The position numbers and the translations under genes were made by a program. A model generated the notes under the pieces. It searched no databases and was not told the DNA's origin. It saw only the letters and a program-made list of their open reading frames with translations. From Nitrosovibrio sp. Nv6 (GTDB lineage: Bacteria > Pseudomonadota > Gammaproteobacteria > Burkholderiales > Nitrosomonadaceae), in contig NZ_FODX01000001.1 in the NCBI RefSeq assembly GCF_900110495.1, forward strand, positions 1,054,001-1,118,000: a stretch of DNA of 64,000 nt. Direction: 5' to 3'. How positions within the stretch are numbered: position 1 is the stretch's first letter; each line of letters starts with the position of its first letter. Shown piece by piece: positions 8,946-17,232 of this stretch.

Positions 8946-9409
8946 GCCAGTCCCATGCACTGCTTGTATTCGGCCTCGCGCCGAATGGTCAGGCCACGCA
9001 ATGGCTTTCCCTTGAATTTGTCCCAGCGCAGAATTTCTTTGCACGCTCCGTCATAGTCGCTCGCGTTCAATTTGCGAACGAGAGTCGAATTGCAGAAAGC
9101 GTGAACGCCAATGTTGTACGCCAGGCTCACGAAACTGGCGAACTCCCATTGATATAAAGGAACTGTGACGCATGATTTAACGCCAGCCGCGTAGACGCCC
9201 TCAATCTCCTCGAGGAGGCGAACCATGGCGCGAACTGGTGTAGTCTTATCTCCGAGCTTGACGCCTTCGGTAGAGCCGAATCCATTGGTAGGCACATCGC
9301 CCGCGACAGGAGGCGCGGCAACCTCGACATAACCCTCGTGAACACCTATCCCGACAAGGGTTGATGCGGCGAGCACCAAGCCAGCGATAGCGGAGCGTGG
9401 TTTAATCAT
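8942..9409 (-). CDS. Phage lysozyme (GH24) endolysin, probable SAR type
   Basis: 155 residues. The hydrophobic but glycine/alanine-rich N-terminal segment SAIAGLVLAASTLVGIGV leads directly into HEGYVEV, with the catalytic Glu at about residue 25; an Asp and the TNGFGST stretch then complete the Glu-8-Asp-5-Thr triad of T4/P21-type lysozymes. This layout matches signal-anchor-release endolysins such as R21, which cut peptidoglycan after the membrane is depolarised. It overlaps the holin-like gene start by 8 bases. Confidence 0.88.
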   Translation of the reverse strand: MIKPRSAIAGLVLAASTLVGIGVHEGYVEVAAPPVAGDVPTNGFGSTEGVKLGDKTTPVRAMVRLLEEIEGVYAAGVKSCVTVPLYQWEFASFVSLAYNIGVHAFCNSTLVRKLNASDYDGACKEILRWDKFKGKPLRGLTIRREAEYKQCMGLA

Positions 9410-9608
9410 TCGTTTTCCCTATCGCTTGGCTAGTGAAATAACGCAATGCGGCATTACCGCCGATCGATACAGCGAGTAATGCAAAATATGCCGTGTCGGA
9501 CATGACACCGTGTAGCGCGCCCGTGAAGGCTTCCAGCGTTACAAATACGGCGCCAATCAGGTTAAACCACAAAGTTTTACTCTTGCTTGCCGGTTTAGAT
9601 GTGTCCAT
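9402..9608 (-). CDS. Holin-like small membrane protein
   Basis: 68 residues with two hydrophobic segments (about 15-33 and 38-56) and a charged C-terminus, located directly before the SAR endolysin. Its ATG overlaps the previous stop as TAATG. The pattern fits a class II (pin)holin that would depolarise the membrane and trigger the endolysin. Confidence 0.75.
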   Translation of the reverse strand: MDTSKPASKSKTLWFNLIGAVFVTLEAFTGALHGVMSDTAYFALLAVSIGGNAALRYFTSQAIGKTND

Positions 9609-9781
9609 TAATGTTCTCGCTCCAATAACCGATCGATGCGGTTATGCGCCTCAACAGCGGATTTCTCCGCGTGCTCAAGCCGGATGTGCATGCCGCGTAT
9701 ATCGGCCCGTATTCCGCCCCATATCGCAGCACCTGCTATCAACTGGCCAGCGATCCACATCCAGATATTTATTTCGCCCAT
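9608..9781 (-). CDS. Small membrane protein of the lysis region
   Basis: 57 residues from the ATG at 9781 (MGEINIWMWIAGQLIAGAAI): one membrane segment followed by a heptad-like charged helix (LEHAEKSAVEAHNRIDRLLE). It resembles small holin-associated proteins of the XhlA/DUF2730 kind, but no family is certain. The stop overlaps the holin start. Confidence 0.6.
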   Translation of the reverse strand: MGEINIWMWIAGQLIAGAAIWGGIRADIRGMHIRLEHAEKSAVEAHNRIDRLLEREH

Positions 9782-9788
9782 AATTCCC

Positions 9789-9974
9789 TCAGAAAACGAT
9801 CTTGAGCATGATCGCAACGATGATGATCGCCCCGGCGCCGCCGAGAATCGCAGCTGTCCATTTCGACGCCTTCAGTTTGTCCAGCAATGAGTCGGCCCCG
9901 TTCTCTGCCTCAGTGTTCATTTCGTTGAATTTGTCCGCGTACTCTTTTAATTTTTTGCGCTGGTACATCGTCAT
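9789..9974 (-). CDS. Small membrane protein of unknown function
   Basis: 61 residues. A charged N-terminal half (KKLKEYADKFNEMNTEAENG) is followed by a C-terminal membrane segment AAILGGAGAIIIVAIMLKIV. It is one of several consecutive small membrane genes before the holin and could be a second holin or antiholin. Confidence 0.6.
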   Translation of the reverse strand: MTMYQRKKLKEYADKFNEMNTEAENGADSLLDKLKASKWTAAILGGAGAIIIVAIMLKIVF

Positions 9975-9983
9975 TTCAGACTC

Positions 9984-10226
9984 CTAAATAAACGTTACGA
10001 AAATGGCGAAAACAACGCCGAGGAATACGAATAGCAGGTCAAGATCGAAGATGACTTCCGGATGCTGTTTATACTCACGCCATGCCGCGAAGCTCAGGAC
10101 GATCAGGAACGCAACGAGCGCGGGCAGTAGCATCATGATCAGCAGCGTGGCGCCCGCTCCGGCGCTGAAATGCAGAGGTTGATCGAGCCAGTCTTTTCCT
10201 TGCCACGAGAAATGTGGCGCGATCAC
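9984..10226 (-). CDS. Small two-segment membrane protein
   Basis: 80 residues with two hydrophobic stretches (about 23-48 and 62-80) separated by WREYKQHPEVIFDLD. It overlaps the end of the tail-fibre-associated gene by four bases. It could contribute to lysis (holin-like) but no family was recognised. Confidence 0.6.
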   Translation of the reverse strand: MIAPHFSWQGKDWLDQPLHFSAGAGATLLIMMLLPALVAFLIVLSFAAWREYKQHPEVIFDLDLLFVFLGVVFAIFVTFI

Positions 10227-10651
10227 AGGGACGCGCCCAAGGTAAATAGATCGTCCAACTGCTGACTGGTAAGCGGCAGGTCAGCGGCGAGCGCTGCGAC
10301 GAGTTGATGCGATCGCTCGACCGTTGCCGCGAAAGCCCACTCGATACGGGACGCTTCCGGCATTGCAGCGATACTTGCGTCTACTTGTCCGAGTAGGCCG
10401 GATTGCAGAAGCGCGAGCCGTGCCTGGCGCATTGAGATTGATGTCGGAACAGGATTGATCGGCAACTGAGGCGGCGGCGGGACGGTGTGCGTCACAACGC
10501 CGTTGATCAACTCCCAATAACCCTCGGTCGTCTGCGCCATCAATTCCACTATCTCAGGCGATAACGGGATAGCCCCGTCCGGTATCACGTTAAAAGCATC
10601 GTCGTACCGTGCCTTCAGCCGCCCGTCTTCTTTGAATGTTGCGTATCTCAT
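10223..10651 (-). CDS. Tail-fibre-associated (assembly-like) protein
   Basis: 142 residues from the ATG at 10651, which overlaps the tail-fibre stop as ATGA. The N-terminus MRYATFKEDGRLKARYDD and a mid-region proline stretch (THTVPPPPQLP) followed by a helical half recall phage tail-fibre assembly/chaperone proteins, which are always encoded right after the fibre. The function is inferred mainly from position. Confidence 0.6.
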   Translation of the reverse strand: MRYATFKEDGRLKARYDDAFNVIPDGAIPLSPEIVELMAQTTEGYWELINGVVTHTVPPPPQLPINPVPTSISMRQARLALLQSGLLGQVDASIAAMPEASRIEWAFAATVERSHQLVAALAADLPLTSQQLDDLFTLGASL

Positions 10652-11745
10652 TTTCCGATTGCCCTCCAGCGGATACCCCAATTGGATTGAGCGACTCCAG
10701 ATCCCTCGAACACGTAATATTTAACTGACGCTGTGGTTAAAGCACTCTCCACCATGAATATGTTTTTACCGCCTGCCGCGTAGTTATAGATTGTTGGGAC
10801 GCAGTTGTAGATAGCGGTTGGAAATGTGGTGGGAAACACAATCTCCACTTCCAATCCACCGGCAGGAACATCGGTATTTACCGCTTGCGTTCCCCACTGC
10901 TCGTACCGCCCGGCGTCCCATTTTTCGCCATTGACGGCAAGCATTTGCCCGTAGGCCATTGATGCGGGAGTTACGGCTTTATCCGTAGCTACGCCACCCA
11001 AAGTCTCGGCGCCTGTGGCAAGCTCTACGACGCCTGTCGCGGTTTCGGTTGCGGCCTGCTTGAGAGCGGCAAAGGCCGCCGCCGCTGTGCTTGCGCCGGT
11101 GCCGCCGTTTGCTATGGCAAGGTCTGTGGTAAGCGCGAGCGTCGGTATCGTTACCGTGCCGGTAAAGGATGGGGAGGCCAGATTAGCTTTTAGCGCAAGA
11201 GATGCGGTTACTTCCGCGCTCGTTGGAGACAATTGCTCCAACTGAAACGCCGTGCCGTCATAGGAAATACGAAACCACATATTTGCAGGGTGATCACCAG
11301 AAGCCAGCGCCGCGCCATTCTTCTGAATTGCTTTTGTCGCCAAGCCGCTAATAGCTGCGGTCATCGCGCCAGTATTGGCTGATGCGCCAGATTTGTAGGT
11401 AAAAGACTGTCCGGCGGCATAAGCGGTAATGGATGGGGATAGCGTCAAGGTAATGGCGTTAGCCGTCCCTCCCGCCGTTCCCGCCCAAGTCAAAGAACTG
11501 TCCTGCACCTGTCCGGCAGCCGCGTAATCTGTCCGGCCCGAGGCATCCCCGACATTGGTATGCCGGAAAGTTCCCATCGGGAGATTTGCGGTAGGTGTGG
11601 TCTGGCCGTCGCTGGCTATGCTTTGCGTCAAAGCCGTGGCGATGTCGGACATCGTGTTATTATGCGTACTGGAACTTATCGCCGCGCCAGACGTAACCGG
11701 ATTACCGGCGGGCAGGCTATAAGTGCCGTTTCCGTTTCGAGCCAT
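10648..11745 (-). CDS. Tail fibre protein
   Basis: 365 residues, rich in Gly, Ala, Ser and Thr. The N-terminus MARNGNGTYSLPAGNPVTSG is typical of virion-attached phage fibre proteins. In the middle are fibre-like repeats (ASLALKANLASPSFTGTVTI, IANGGTGASTAAAAF), and the C-terminal 90 residues form a separate domain beginning near KWDAGRYEQWGTQAV. It should bind the host surface. A GGATGAGAT ribosome site precedes the ATG. Confidence 0.85.
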   Translation of the reverse strand: MARNGNGTYSLPAGNPVTSGAAISSSTHNNTMSDIATALTQSIASDGQTTPTANLPMGTFRHTNVGDASGRTDYAAAGQVQDSSLTWAGTAGGTANAITLTLSPSITAYAAGQSFTYKSGASANTGAMTAAISGLATKAIQKNGAALASGDHPANMWFRISYDGTAFQLEQLSPTSAEVTASLALKANLASPSFTGTVTIPTLALTTDLAIANGGTGASTAAAAFAALKQAATETATGVVELATGAETLGGVATDKAVTPASMAYGQMLAVNGEKWDAGRYEQWGTQAVNTDVPAGGLEVEIVFPTTFPTAIYNCVPTIYNYAAGGKNIFMVESALTTASVKYYVFEGSGVAQSNWGIRWRAIGK

Positions 11746-11825
11746 ATCTCATCCAAAATGGTGAAAAAATAGAAGAATTCCTGAAACTTATCGCTCCAGG
11801 ATTGGGAGTGCTGCTATACGGACTG

Positions 11826-13925
11826 CTATTTGAGTTCCGAAGCAGGAAGAGAGCCGCTTCCGGCCCCTACGAAACCGAGGATACGAGACACCGCGCGTAC
11901 CTGTTCGGGCGTAAGCTTGGCTTTGCTTGCCGGTATTTCCTGAGAAAGCGCCCTAGATAGGGCCTGCTGGTTATCAACCATTCCCTTGGCAGACTTGACA
12001 AGGGAGATAGCCCCGCCCACTCCCGGCAAGTTGCCCATCAGGTTCATGACTGCCCCGGCTGTATTTGACGTATTGACCGGAGATGCGGTCGGATGGCTGT
12101 TAATATAAGCGCCTACCCTGCTTACCGTTTTCAGCTTTGCTATTTCTTCGGGAGAGTAAAAAGCATGCAACTTGTCCCTCCCCATTTCGCGCAATGCCTT
12201 TGCGAACCGCTCCGGGGTGAACAGCTTGTCACCGGCCGTGTTCTCTCCAAAAGCGGCCCTTTGAAGATGCGCCCCTATTTGGTTCCTGGCTTCATCATAT
12301 GCTTCAGGGCTTTTTTGGAGCAGTTTTGCAAGTTCTTGAACATTCTCCGTTTTGCCGCTGATGACGAACCTTTTAACGAAGTCATCAGGAGATACCTGAC
12401 CTTTTGCGGCGGCTTCCAAAGCCGGTATTGCGTCATGCAGAGCGAATCGTTGACGCGCCGCAGCGACTGCCGGGGCGAACGGTCCCCCGGTTGCGTCCAC
12501 ATCGGAAACCGCCCTTTTCACGGCCTTGCCGAGCTGCCCTAGAGCGTTATTGGTTGCAGGGTCGTTGCTGTGATTCGCATTTATCACCTTCAGAATCTTG
12601 TCGGCATCCTCGATGGAGAATACCTTCTGCTGTCTTCCGCTTTCAAACCCAAGCGCCTTGAACTGATTACGGACTCCGCTAGGAACCTTGTCTCCAAAGT
12701 CATCGAGAACTTTCGCATAATCTTGAGCCAAGCCCTGAAGTGGAACATCAAGATCCTTGCCAGCCGATTCCCGCGCAGCCTTATATGCCGAGCGAACACC
12801 AGCGTTTAGAGACTCGTCAGTCTTTCTTAGGGCATCGGCCAGCACTTGTCCTGCCTGCTGGCTCTCTGATGCCTTATTCCCGCCAAACCCGCCCACAATC
12901 TTTTGCAGCCCTTGGTTTTGTTGCTCGAAGCGCTGCATGAGCGGCTCGCCAACGCCAGACACGCCCCGAAGGTTTCTCTCCCTGGCAAACTGAGTAGCAT
13001 CGCGGGTTATCTGCCCACCGGTCGCAGGAAGCCCAACGGCGTTAAAATCCTGCTTCCTCAGTATCGCGGCAGGATCAATGACGTTGCCTTGCTTGAGAGC
13101 TTCAGATACTTGCTGGCGAAGCACCGCCATCTGCTCTCGCGGAATGTCATCGGCACGCTGACCAATGCTGTCCAGCATCTTGGTTATGGCCGTATCTGTT
13201 TCCAGGCCTGCCCTTGCCCCGACAATCTCCGGATCAGCGCGGCTCACACGCTTAGCCAGCGTTTCTCCAAGTTTGCTTGCGGCGGGAGTAAGGGCAGCGC
13301 CAAACGCCGCGCCCACTCCTGCCTGAGCCGCCTTATTAGCCCAAAAGTTACCGTCCGCGTTATCCACAGGCTGCAATGCTCCGCCAACAGCCCCAACCTT
13401 AGCGCCGTACAGAGCCTTTCCGCCTAGAGTGGTCGCCCTCATTGGCAGGGCAGCGGCCACGGCGGCATTTGCAGGGCTCACGACATTTCCCAACAGGCGA
13501 GCGCCATCAAAGCCCTCCTGTCCGGTGGCGGTTCTCGCGGCTTGATACTGCTGCTCGTTCTGCCTGTTTAGGTCTTCTACCTGCTTCGCTTGGTCTCCGA
13601 AGAATCCACTAACTGGATTAGGCATCTCTCCAAAGAAGCGGCTAATAGGATTGGGCAATGCGCCCCCCATAGAAGTCATGGCCTCCATCCCTCTAGGACC
13701 GCCTATAGAGGTCACGGCCTCTAAAGCCCTCGGGAGCAGTTGCGCTCCGGCGTCGATCTGGTCACGCCCACCTTGCAGCACGCGCCCCGGCATGCTCGCT
13801 TGCACTTTCTCGAATAGCGATGGTTTGGAAAGTTTCAGCGCGTCGTGTTGGGGCTTAGGCGAGGGCTTTGTCGCCTGCTCCTGTTCCAGCCTGAGCCGAA
13901 ACTCGAATTCCTCCTCTTCGCTCAT
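11826..13925 (-). CDS. Large virion ejection / internal virion protein candidate
   Basis: 699 residues from the ATG at 13925, which overlaps the previous stop (ATGA). The N-terminus is strongly acidic (MSEEEEFEFRLRLEQEQ). There are alanine/glycine-rich amphipathic stretches (about 140-240, PANAAVAAALPMRATTLGGK) and long helical regions afterwards. It is the last of three consecutive large helical, glutamine/alanine-rich products, the position where podoviruses encode the proteins injected with the DNA (P22 gp7/gp16/gp20 equivalents). No catalytic motif was seen. Confidence 0.65.
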   Translation of the reverse strand: MSEEEEFEFRLRLEQEQATKPSPKPQHDALKLSKPSLFEKVQASMPGRVLQGGRDQIDAGAQLLPRALEAVTSIGGPRGMEAMTSMGGALPNPISRFFGEMPNPVSGFFGDQAKQVEDLNRQNEQQYQAARTATGQEGFDGARLLGNVVSPANAAVAAALPMRATTLGGKALYGAKVGAVGGALQPVDNADGNFWANKAAQAGVGAAFGAALTPAASKLGETLAKRVSRADPEIVGARAGLETDTAITKMLDSIGQRADDIPREQMAVLRQQVSEALKQGNVIDPAAILRKQDFNAVGLPATGGQITRDATQFARERNLRGVSGVGEPLMQRFEQQNQGLQKIVGGFGGNKASESQQAGQVLADALRKTDESLNAGVRSAYKAARESAGKDLDVPLQGLAQDYAKVLDDFGDKVPSGVRNQFKALGFESGRQQKVFSIEDADKILKVINANHSNDPATNNALGQLGKAVKRAVSDVDATGGPFAPAVAAARQRFALHDAIPALEAAAKGQVSPDDFVKRFVISGKTENVQELAKLLQKSPEAYDEARNQIGAHLQRAAFGENTAGDKLFTPERFAKALREMGRDKLHAFYSPEEIAKLKTVSRVGAYINSHPTASPVNTSNTAGAVMNLMGNLPGVGGAISLVKSAKGMVDNQQALSRALSQEIPASKAKLTPEQVRAVSRILGFVGAGSGSLPASELK

Positions 13926-15139
13926 AGACCTTGTCTCTTTTTCCATGCCTGATAGCGAGATTCTTTTTCGGCGTCAAATGCGGATGGCTTTGGTCTACTT
14001 GCTTCAGGCTCGTACTTTGCCCATAGATTTTTAACAGTCTCAAGAGCCGCCCTACGCCTCTCAACAGGAACAGAGGGGTTCCCAATCTCAGCAGCCATTT
14101 CCCTGTACATTTGAACATCTTTATCGGATTGCGGCCCTTCCATGCGCGGCATCTTAGAAGTTAAGGCTCCAGACATTGCTTTTAGCTTTTGTGCCTGAAC
14201 TGAGCCTTCGGTACTAACCCCGAAGAAACCCCCAACCGCATCCCTTGCCGCTCCTATGCCGCTGCCTGTTGGGAGACCGCCATCCTTTCCGCTCAAAATG
14301 CTCTCAGCCTCCTGAATGGTGTCTCCTAGGCCAGTCATGTTGTATTCGCGTTTAGCCCTGGCTTCGCCGCCAGTCTTCGCGCCCGCTATTTGTCCCTGCA
14401 AGGAAGGATCGGCCTGCGCCCCAATAATAGGCTGTCCATTAGCGCCTCGAACCGGCTCAACTGTGCCAGTGCGGGCATTAAAGGCAAATACGCCTTCACC
14501 GGTCTGCACCGGCTGGAAATATGGGCTTTGTCCTGCGCCGCCGGATTTAACCAGTTCGCGCCTCAAGTCTGCCTGTTCCTGCCTGCCCTGCTGCCTGTCT
14601 GCCAGCATCATGCCAAATTGCTGTCTGCGTTCCTCGCGAGCGTCCCTGGCATCTTCCCTGCGTAGCGCAAATTCTTCCGCGCGCATCTGGCGATCCGGCT
14701 CGCTGGCGATTTGCTGCACACCCATTTGTTGCAATACAGGATGACCAGAGGCAAGCAGTTGAGCGAATGCGGCTTGACGGTCGCCGGGTACTGATGGCTT
14801 TGCCGGACCGCCGCCCAACTCATCCGCCGGAGCCGGTATTCCCGGTGTTCCCTGTAGCGTCTTTTGGTAGTTTTGCAGCCCTTCGGACAGCTTCTGATTC
14901 ATGCCCGTCGTGAGTTCGCGGTGACGCTCGTCTGCCATCCCCTGCATTTTCGTTGCCACGAACATTTGCAGCATCTTGGCAAGCCCTTGCGTGGGATGGT
15001 TCAGCACTCCCGGCTGCTGCTGTTGCTCTATAGGCTGCAAGGACTGGTTTTGCAGCATCATGGCAAGCTGGCGGTTGCGGTTTATCGACTCTAATTCCGC
15101 GTTGTGATCGCTAAAGGTGGATACGTTCTGGATAGCCAT
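13922..15139 (-). CDS. Phage DNA-ejection / internal virion protein candidate
   Basis: 405 residues. Glutamine-rich N-terminal half with a long charged helical region (EEFALRREDARDAREERRQQ), then a compact C-terminal domain around SGALTSKMPRMEGPQSDKD and RRRAALETVKNLWAKYEPEA that recurs in podovirus internal proteins. It lies between the PAPS-reductase-like gene and the 699-residue protein and is probably ejected with the genome. Confidence 0.65.
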   Translation of the reverse strand: MAIQNVSTFSDHNAELESINRNRQLAMMLQNQSLQPIEQQQQPGVLNHPTQGLAKMLQMFVATKMQGMADERHRELTTGMNQKLSEGLQNYQKTLQGTPGIPAPADELGGGPAKPSVPGDRQAAFAQLLASGHPVLQQMGVQQIASEPDRQMRAEEFALRREDARDAREERRQQFGMMLADRQQGRQEQADLRRELVKSGGAGQSPYFQPVQTGEGVFAFNARTGTVEPVRGANGQPIIGAQADPSLQGQIAGAKTGGEARAKREYNMTGLGDTIQEAESILSGKDGGLPTGSGIGAARDAVGGFFGVSTEGSVQAQKLKAMSGALTSKMPRMEGPQSDKDVQMYREMAAEIGNPSVPVERRRAALETVKNLWAKYEPEASRPKPSAFDAEKESRYQAWKKRQGL

Positions 15140-15141
15140 TT

Positions 15142-15810
15142 TTACTCCATCGACTCAGCAAGGGCGGCATTCAAGAGATTGAGCCGTTCGGTATATTCAG
15201 CATACATTTTTGGGTATTTTGTCCTGGTGAACTCGACTCTGTCCGTTGACTCTTTGCGATACGCGGTACAGTCATAACAGTCCAAAGATGAATGCTTAAT
15301 CGAGTAGTGAGCAGGAACCTCCATCTTTGTCGCCAGATAATCTAAAACCTGTTGGCTCGTCCAATCCTCTATGGGCTGCAGCCTCACAATACCTTCAGTT
15401 ATGTCGCCATTACGAGAGGTTGACTTATGCCCCTCATCGGCGCGCTGCCCGTAGACAATCTCATTTGCTCCAATCTCCTTCGCCTTCATGATGATCGGGA
15501 GGCTGATATTCTGGAAACAACAGCCCAAGTAACTCTGTATTCTGGTAGGTTTCCTGCCGGTCACCATCTGACCTAGTTTCGTCCAATTGATGGGTACCAC
15601 ATCAGCAGGCAACCCCTCGTCCGCGTTCTGTCTGTCCCGGCTAATCTCTACCGTTATCACAGGGACAATTTTGGAAGCGTACTCAACCATTTGCCGAGTC
15701 TCCGGATAGCTTTTGCCGGTATCCACATAAATGGCTAAGTCAATACTTCCCCGCAGGAGATGCAGGCAAGCCATTGAGTCTTTGCCGCCAGAGAAAGCTA
15801 ATACCCTCAT
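15142..15810 (-). CDS. PAPS reductase / PP-loop ATPase-like protein
   Basis: 222 residues. The N-terminal PP-loop LAFSGGKDSMACLHLL (about residues 4-19) binds ATP or an adenylyl group. A Cys-Cys pair in YLGCCFQNISLPI and a later DCYDC motif recall CysH/DndC-type enzymes. The ATG overlaps the preceding stop as TGATG. It is embedded among virion protein genes rather than metabolism genes. Possible roles are nucleic-acid thiolation, sulfur acquisition or an unknown virion-linked reaction; there is no dnd gene set nearby, so phosphorothioation is not supported. Confidence 0.8.
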   Translation of the reverse strand: MRVLAFSGGKDSMACLHLLRGSIDLAIYVDTGKSYPETRQMVEYASKIVPVITVEISRDRQNADEGLPADVVPINWTKLGQMVTGRKPTRIQSYLGCCFQNISLPIIMKAKEIGANEIVYGQRADEGHKSTSRNGDITEGIVRLQPIEDWTSQQVLDYLATKMEVPAHYSIKHSSLDCYDCTAYRKESTDRVEFTRTKYPKMYAEYTERLNLLNAALAESME

Positions 15811-16808
15811 CACATCGCCATCATGCCGGCCGCCATCATTCCCGAACTGCCTAGCCCGAATAAGCCGCTCATCATATTGTTAGCATTCCCTGACTGAATG
15901 TTATACCGCCCCATATTCGCCTGATCCTGCGCTTGGGTAGCCTGCATGATCGGTGACGCGGCCATTTGCTGGCCCTGGAATCCCTGGAACTGAGGCACGT
16001 TGATAATCGCTCCCGAGCGGAGAGCATTGATCTCGTTCAGCGGCAATTGGCGCAAGAACGCCTCTTGAGAGATAGCGTTTTGTCTTGCCTGCGTATCCAT
16101 GCCGAACTGCGCTTGTTGCTGAGCGGTGGCCTGTTGCTGAGCGCCAAGATTGAAGTCGTTCTCTTGAGTGGCTAAATCCCGCTGCGCGTTGCCGTGCGCT
16201 TCCGAGCCACGGAATATCCCTTGATTCGACAACTGCGTTTCAGTCATTTCACGCCGCCGATCCATGAAAGGCTGGTTACGCTGAGTAATGGCGTTATAGG
16301 CGTTATCCCATCCCTGCTGACCTGCTACGGCCTGATCCGGGATCTTCGACATATCGAACTGAGTGCCGAGCATCGAGCCAACCCGGTCAATCCCACCCTC
16401 CGCGAGATCGCCCAGACCTTGACTGATGCGATTGGACTGGTCGAATAAGGCTTGCTGTTCGGGTGACAGGGTTTGTGTAACCGTAGGGGTCAGTCCATCG
16501 CCCGAGCTCATGAAGGCGCTGCGATCAGGGGCTACAGGGGAGGAAGTAGATACTCCCAACAACCTCCCGAGAGGACTCGCATTCTGTTGTGCGCCAAGAG
16601 AGGACTGATACCTCTGCATTGCCGCGTTATATCCGGCCTCGTCAAACGTGGGCGCGCTGTCATAGGTGACGGTCTGCCGCCCATAAGGGTTAATAATGTT
16701 CGGGTTGCTCAGCTTGGATGAAGCAATCGCAGCCTCTTTATTGGCTGCTCCCTGTTCTATGGCTGCGCCCTTGTAGTCGGGTGCAGCTGGAGCTTGTGGT
16801 TTAGGCAT
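15810..16808 (-). CDS. Virion structural / ejection protein
   Basis: 332 residues with a proline-rich start (MPKPQAPAAPDYKGAAIEQ), a glutamine-rich middle (NLGAQQQATAQQQAQFGMDT) and a glycine/methionine-rich end (MSGLFGLGSSGMMAAGMMAM) that could insert into membrane. It overlaps the upstream GNAT-like gene by 8 bases. The composition and position fit podovirus DNA-injection proteins. Confidence 0.65.
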   Translation of the reverse strand: MPKPQAPAAPDYKGAAIEQGAANKEAAIASSKLSNPNIINPYGRQTVTYDSAPTFDEAGYNAAMQRYQSSLGAQQNASPLGRLLGVSTSSPVAPDRSAFMSSGDGLTPTVTQTLSPEQQALFDQSNRISQGLGDLAEGGIDRVGSMLGTQFDMSKIPDQAVAGQQGWDNAYNAITQRNQPFMDRRREMTETQLSNQGIFRGSEAHGNAQRDLATQENDFNLGAQQQATAQQQAQFGMDTQARQNAISQEAFLRQLPLNEINALRSGAIINVPQFQGFQGQQMAASPIMQATQAQDQANMGRYNIQSGNANNMMSGLFGLGSSGMMAAGMMAM

Positions 16809-17232
16809 TACGGTATATCCCCAGATATTTGCAATCTTCTTTACGCAAACAGTAGATCAGCATGTCTCCGCTTGGATGGGCATCCTTTAACCGTGCTTCC
16901 AAATGAGCGCCTTTCAACCCCCTAGCAAATCTTAATGATTCGGCATTAGATTCAGGAACCATTCCTCTCAAGGCTTTAACCCCAAGTTGAACGAACGGGT
17001 AATAAAACAGGAACCAGAGGAAATTCCGGGTTAACCATTTCTTCCCCGGCAGGGCTGCGATATGCATGAATATGGTTGTGCCGGTGTAGTTGTCATACAC
17101 AACCCCCACCACTATCTCGCCATCGCTCTCTAGCCCCACAGCCTTGTAACTAGACCAGTCATTCTCGACCCCCATTTGGTCAGATACGAATTTAGCGACC
17201 CTCTGCGGATCGTCACAGATAACGCGCTTCAT
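16801..17232 (-). CDS. GNAT-like phage protein
   Basis: 143 residues. The central beta segments (EIVVGVVYDNYTGTTIFMHI) followed by LGVKALRGMVPESNAESLRF resemble the acetyl-CoA-binding core of GNAT acetyltransferases often found among podovirus tail genes. The acceptor is unknown. It lies immediately after the gp10-like tail gene. Confidence 0.65.
   Translation of the reverse strand: MKRVICDDPQRVAKFVSDQMGVENDWSSYKAVGLESDGEIVVGVVYDNYTGTTIFMHIAALPGKKWLTRNFLWFLFYYPFVQLGVKALRGMVPESNAESLRFARGLKGAHLEARLKDAHPSGDMLIYCLRKEDCKYLGIYRNA

Noticed and set aside
11746..11825. Open hydrophobic plus-strand stretch near the tail-fibre start
   Set aside because: No start codon in frame; antisense to the leader of the fibre gene.
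15142..15810. Phosphorothioation (Dnd) system member
   Set aside because: Only a single PP-loop gene; no DndA, B, D or E partners nearby.
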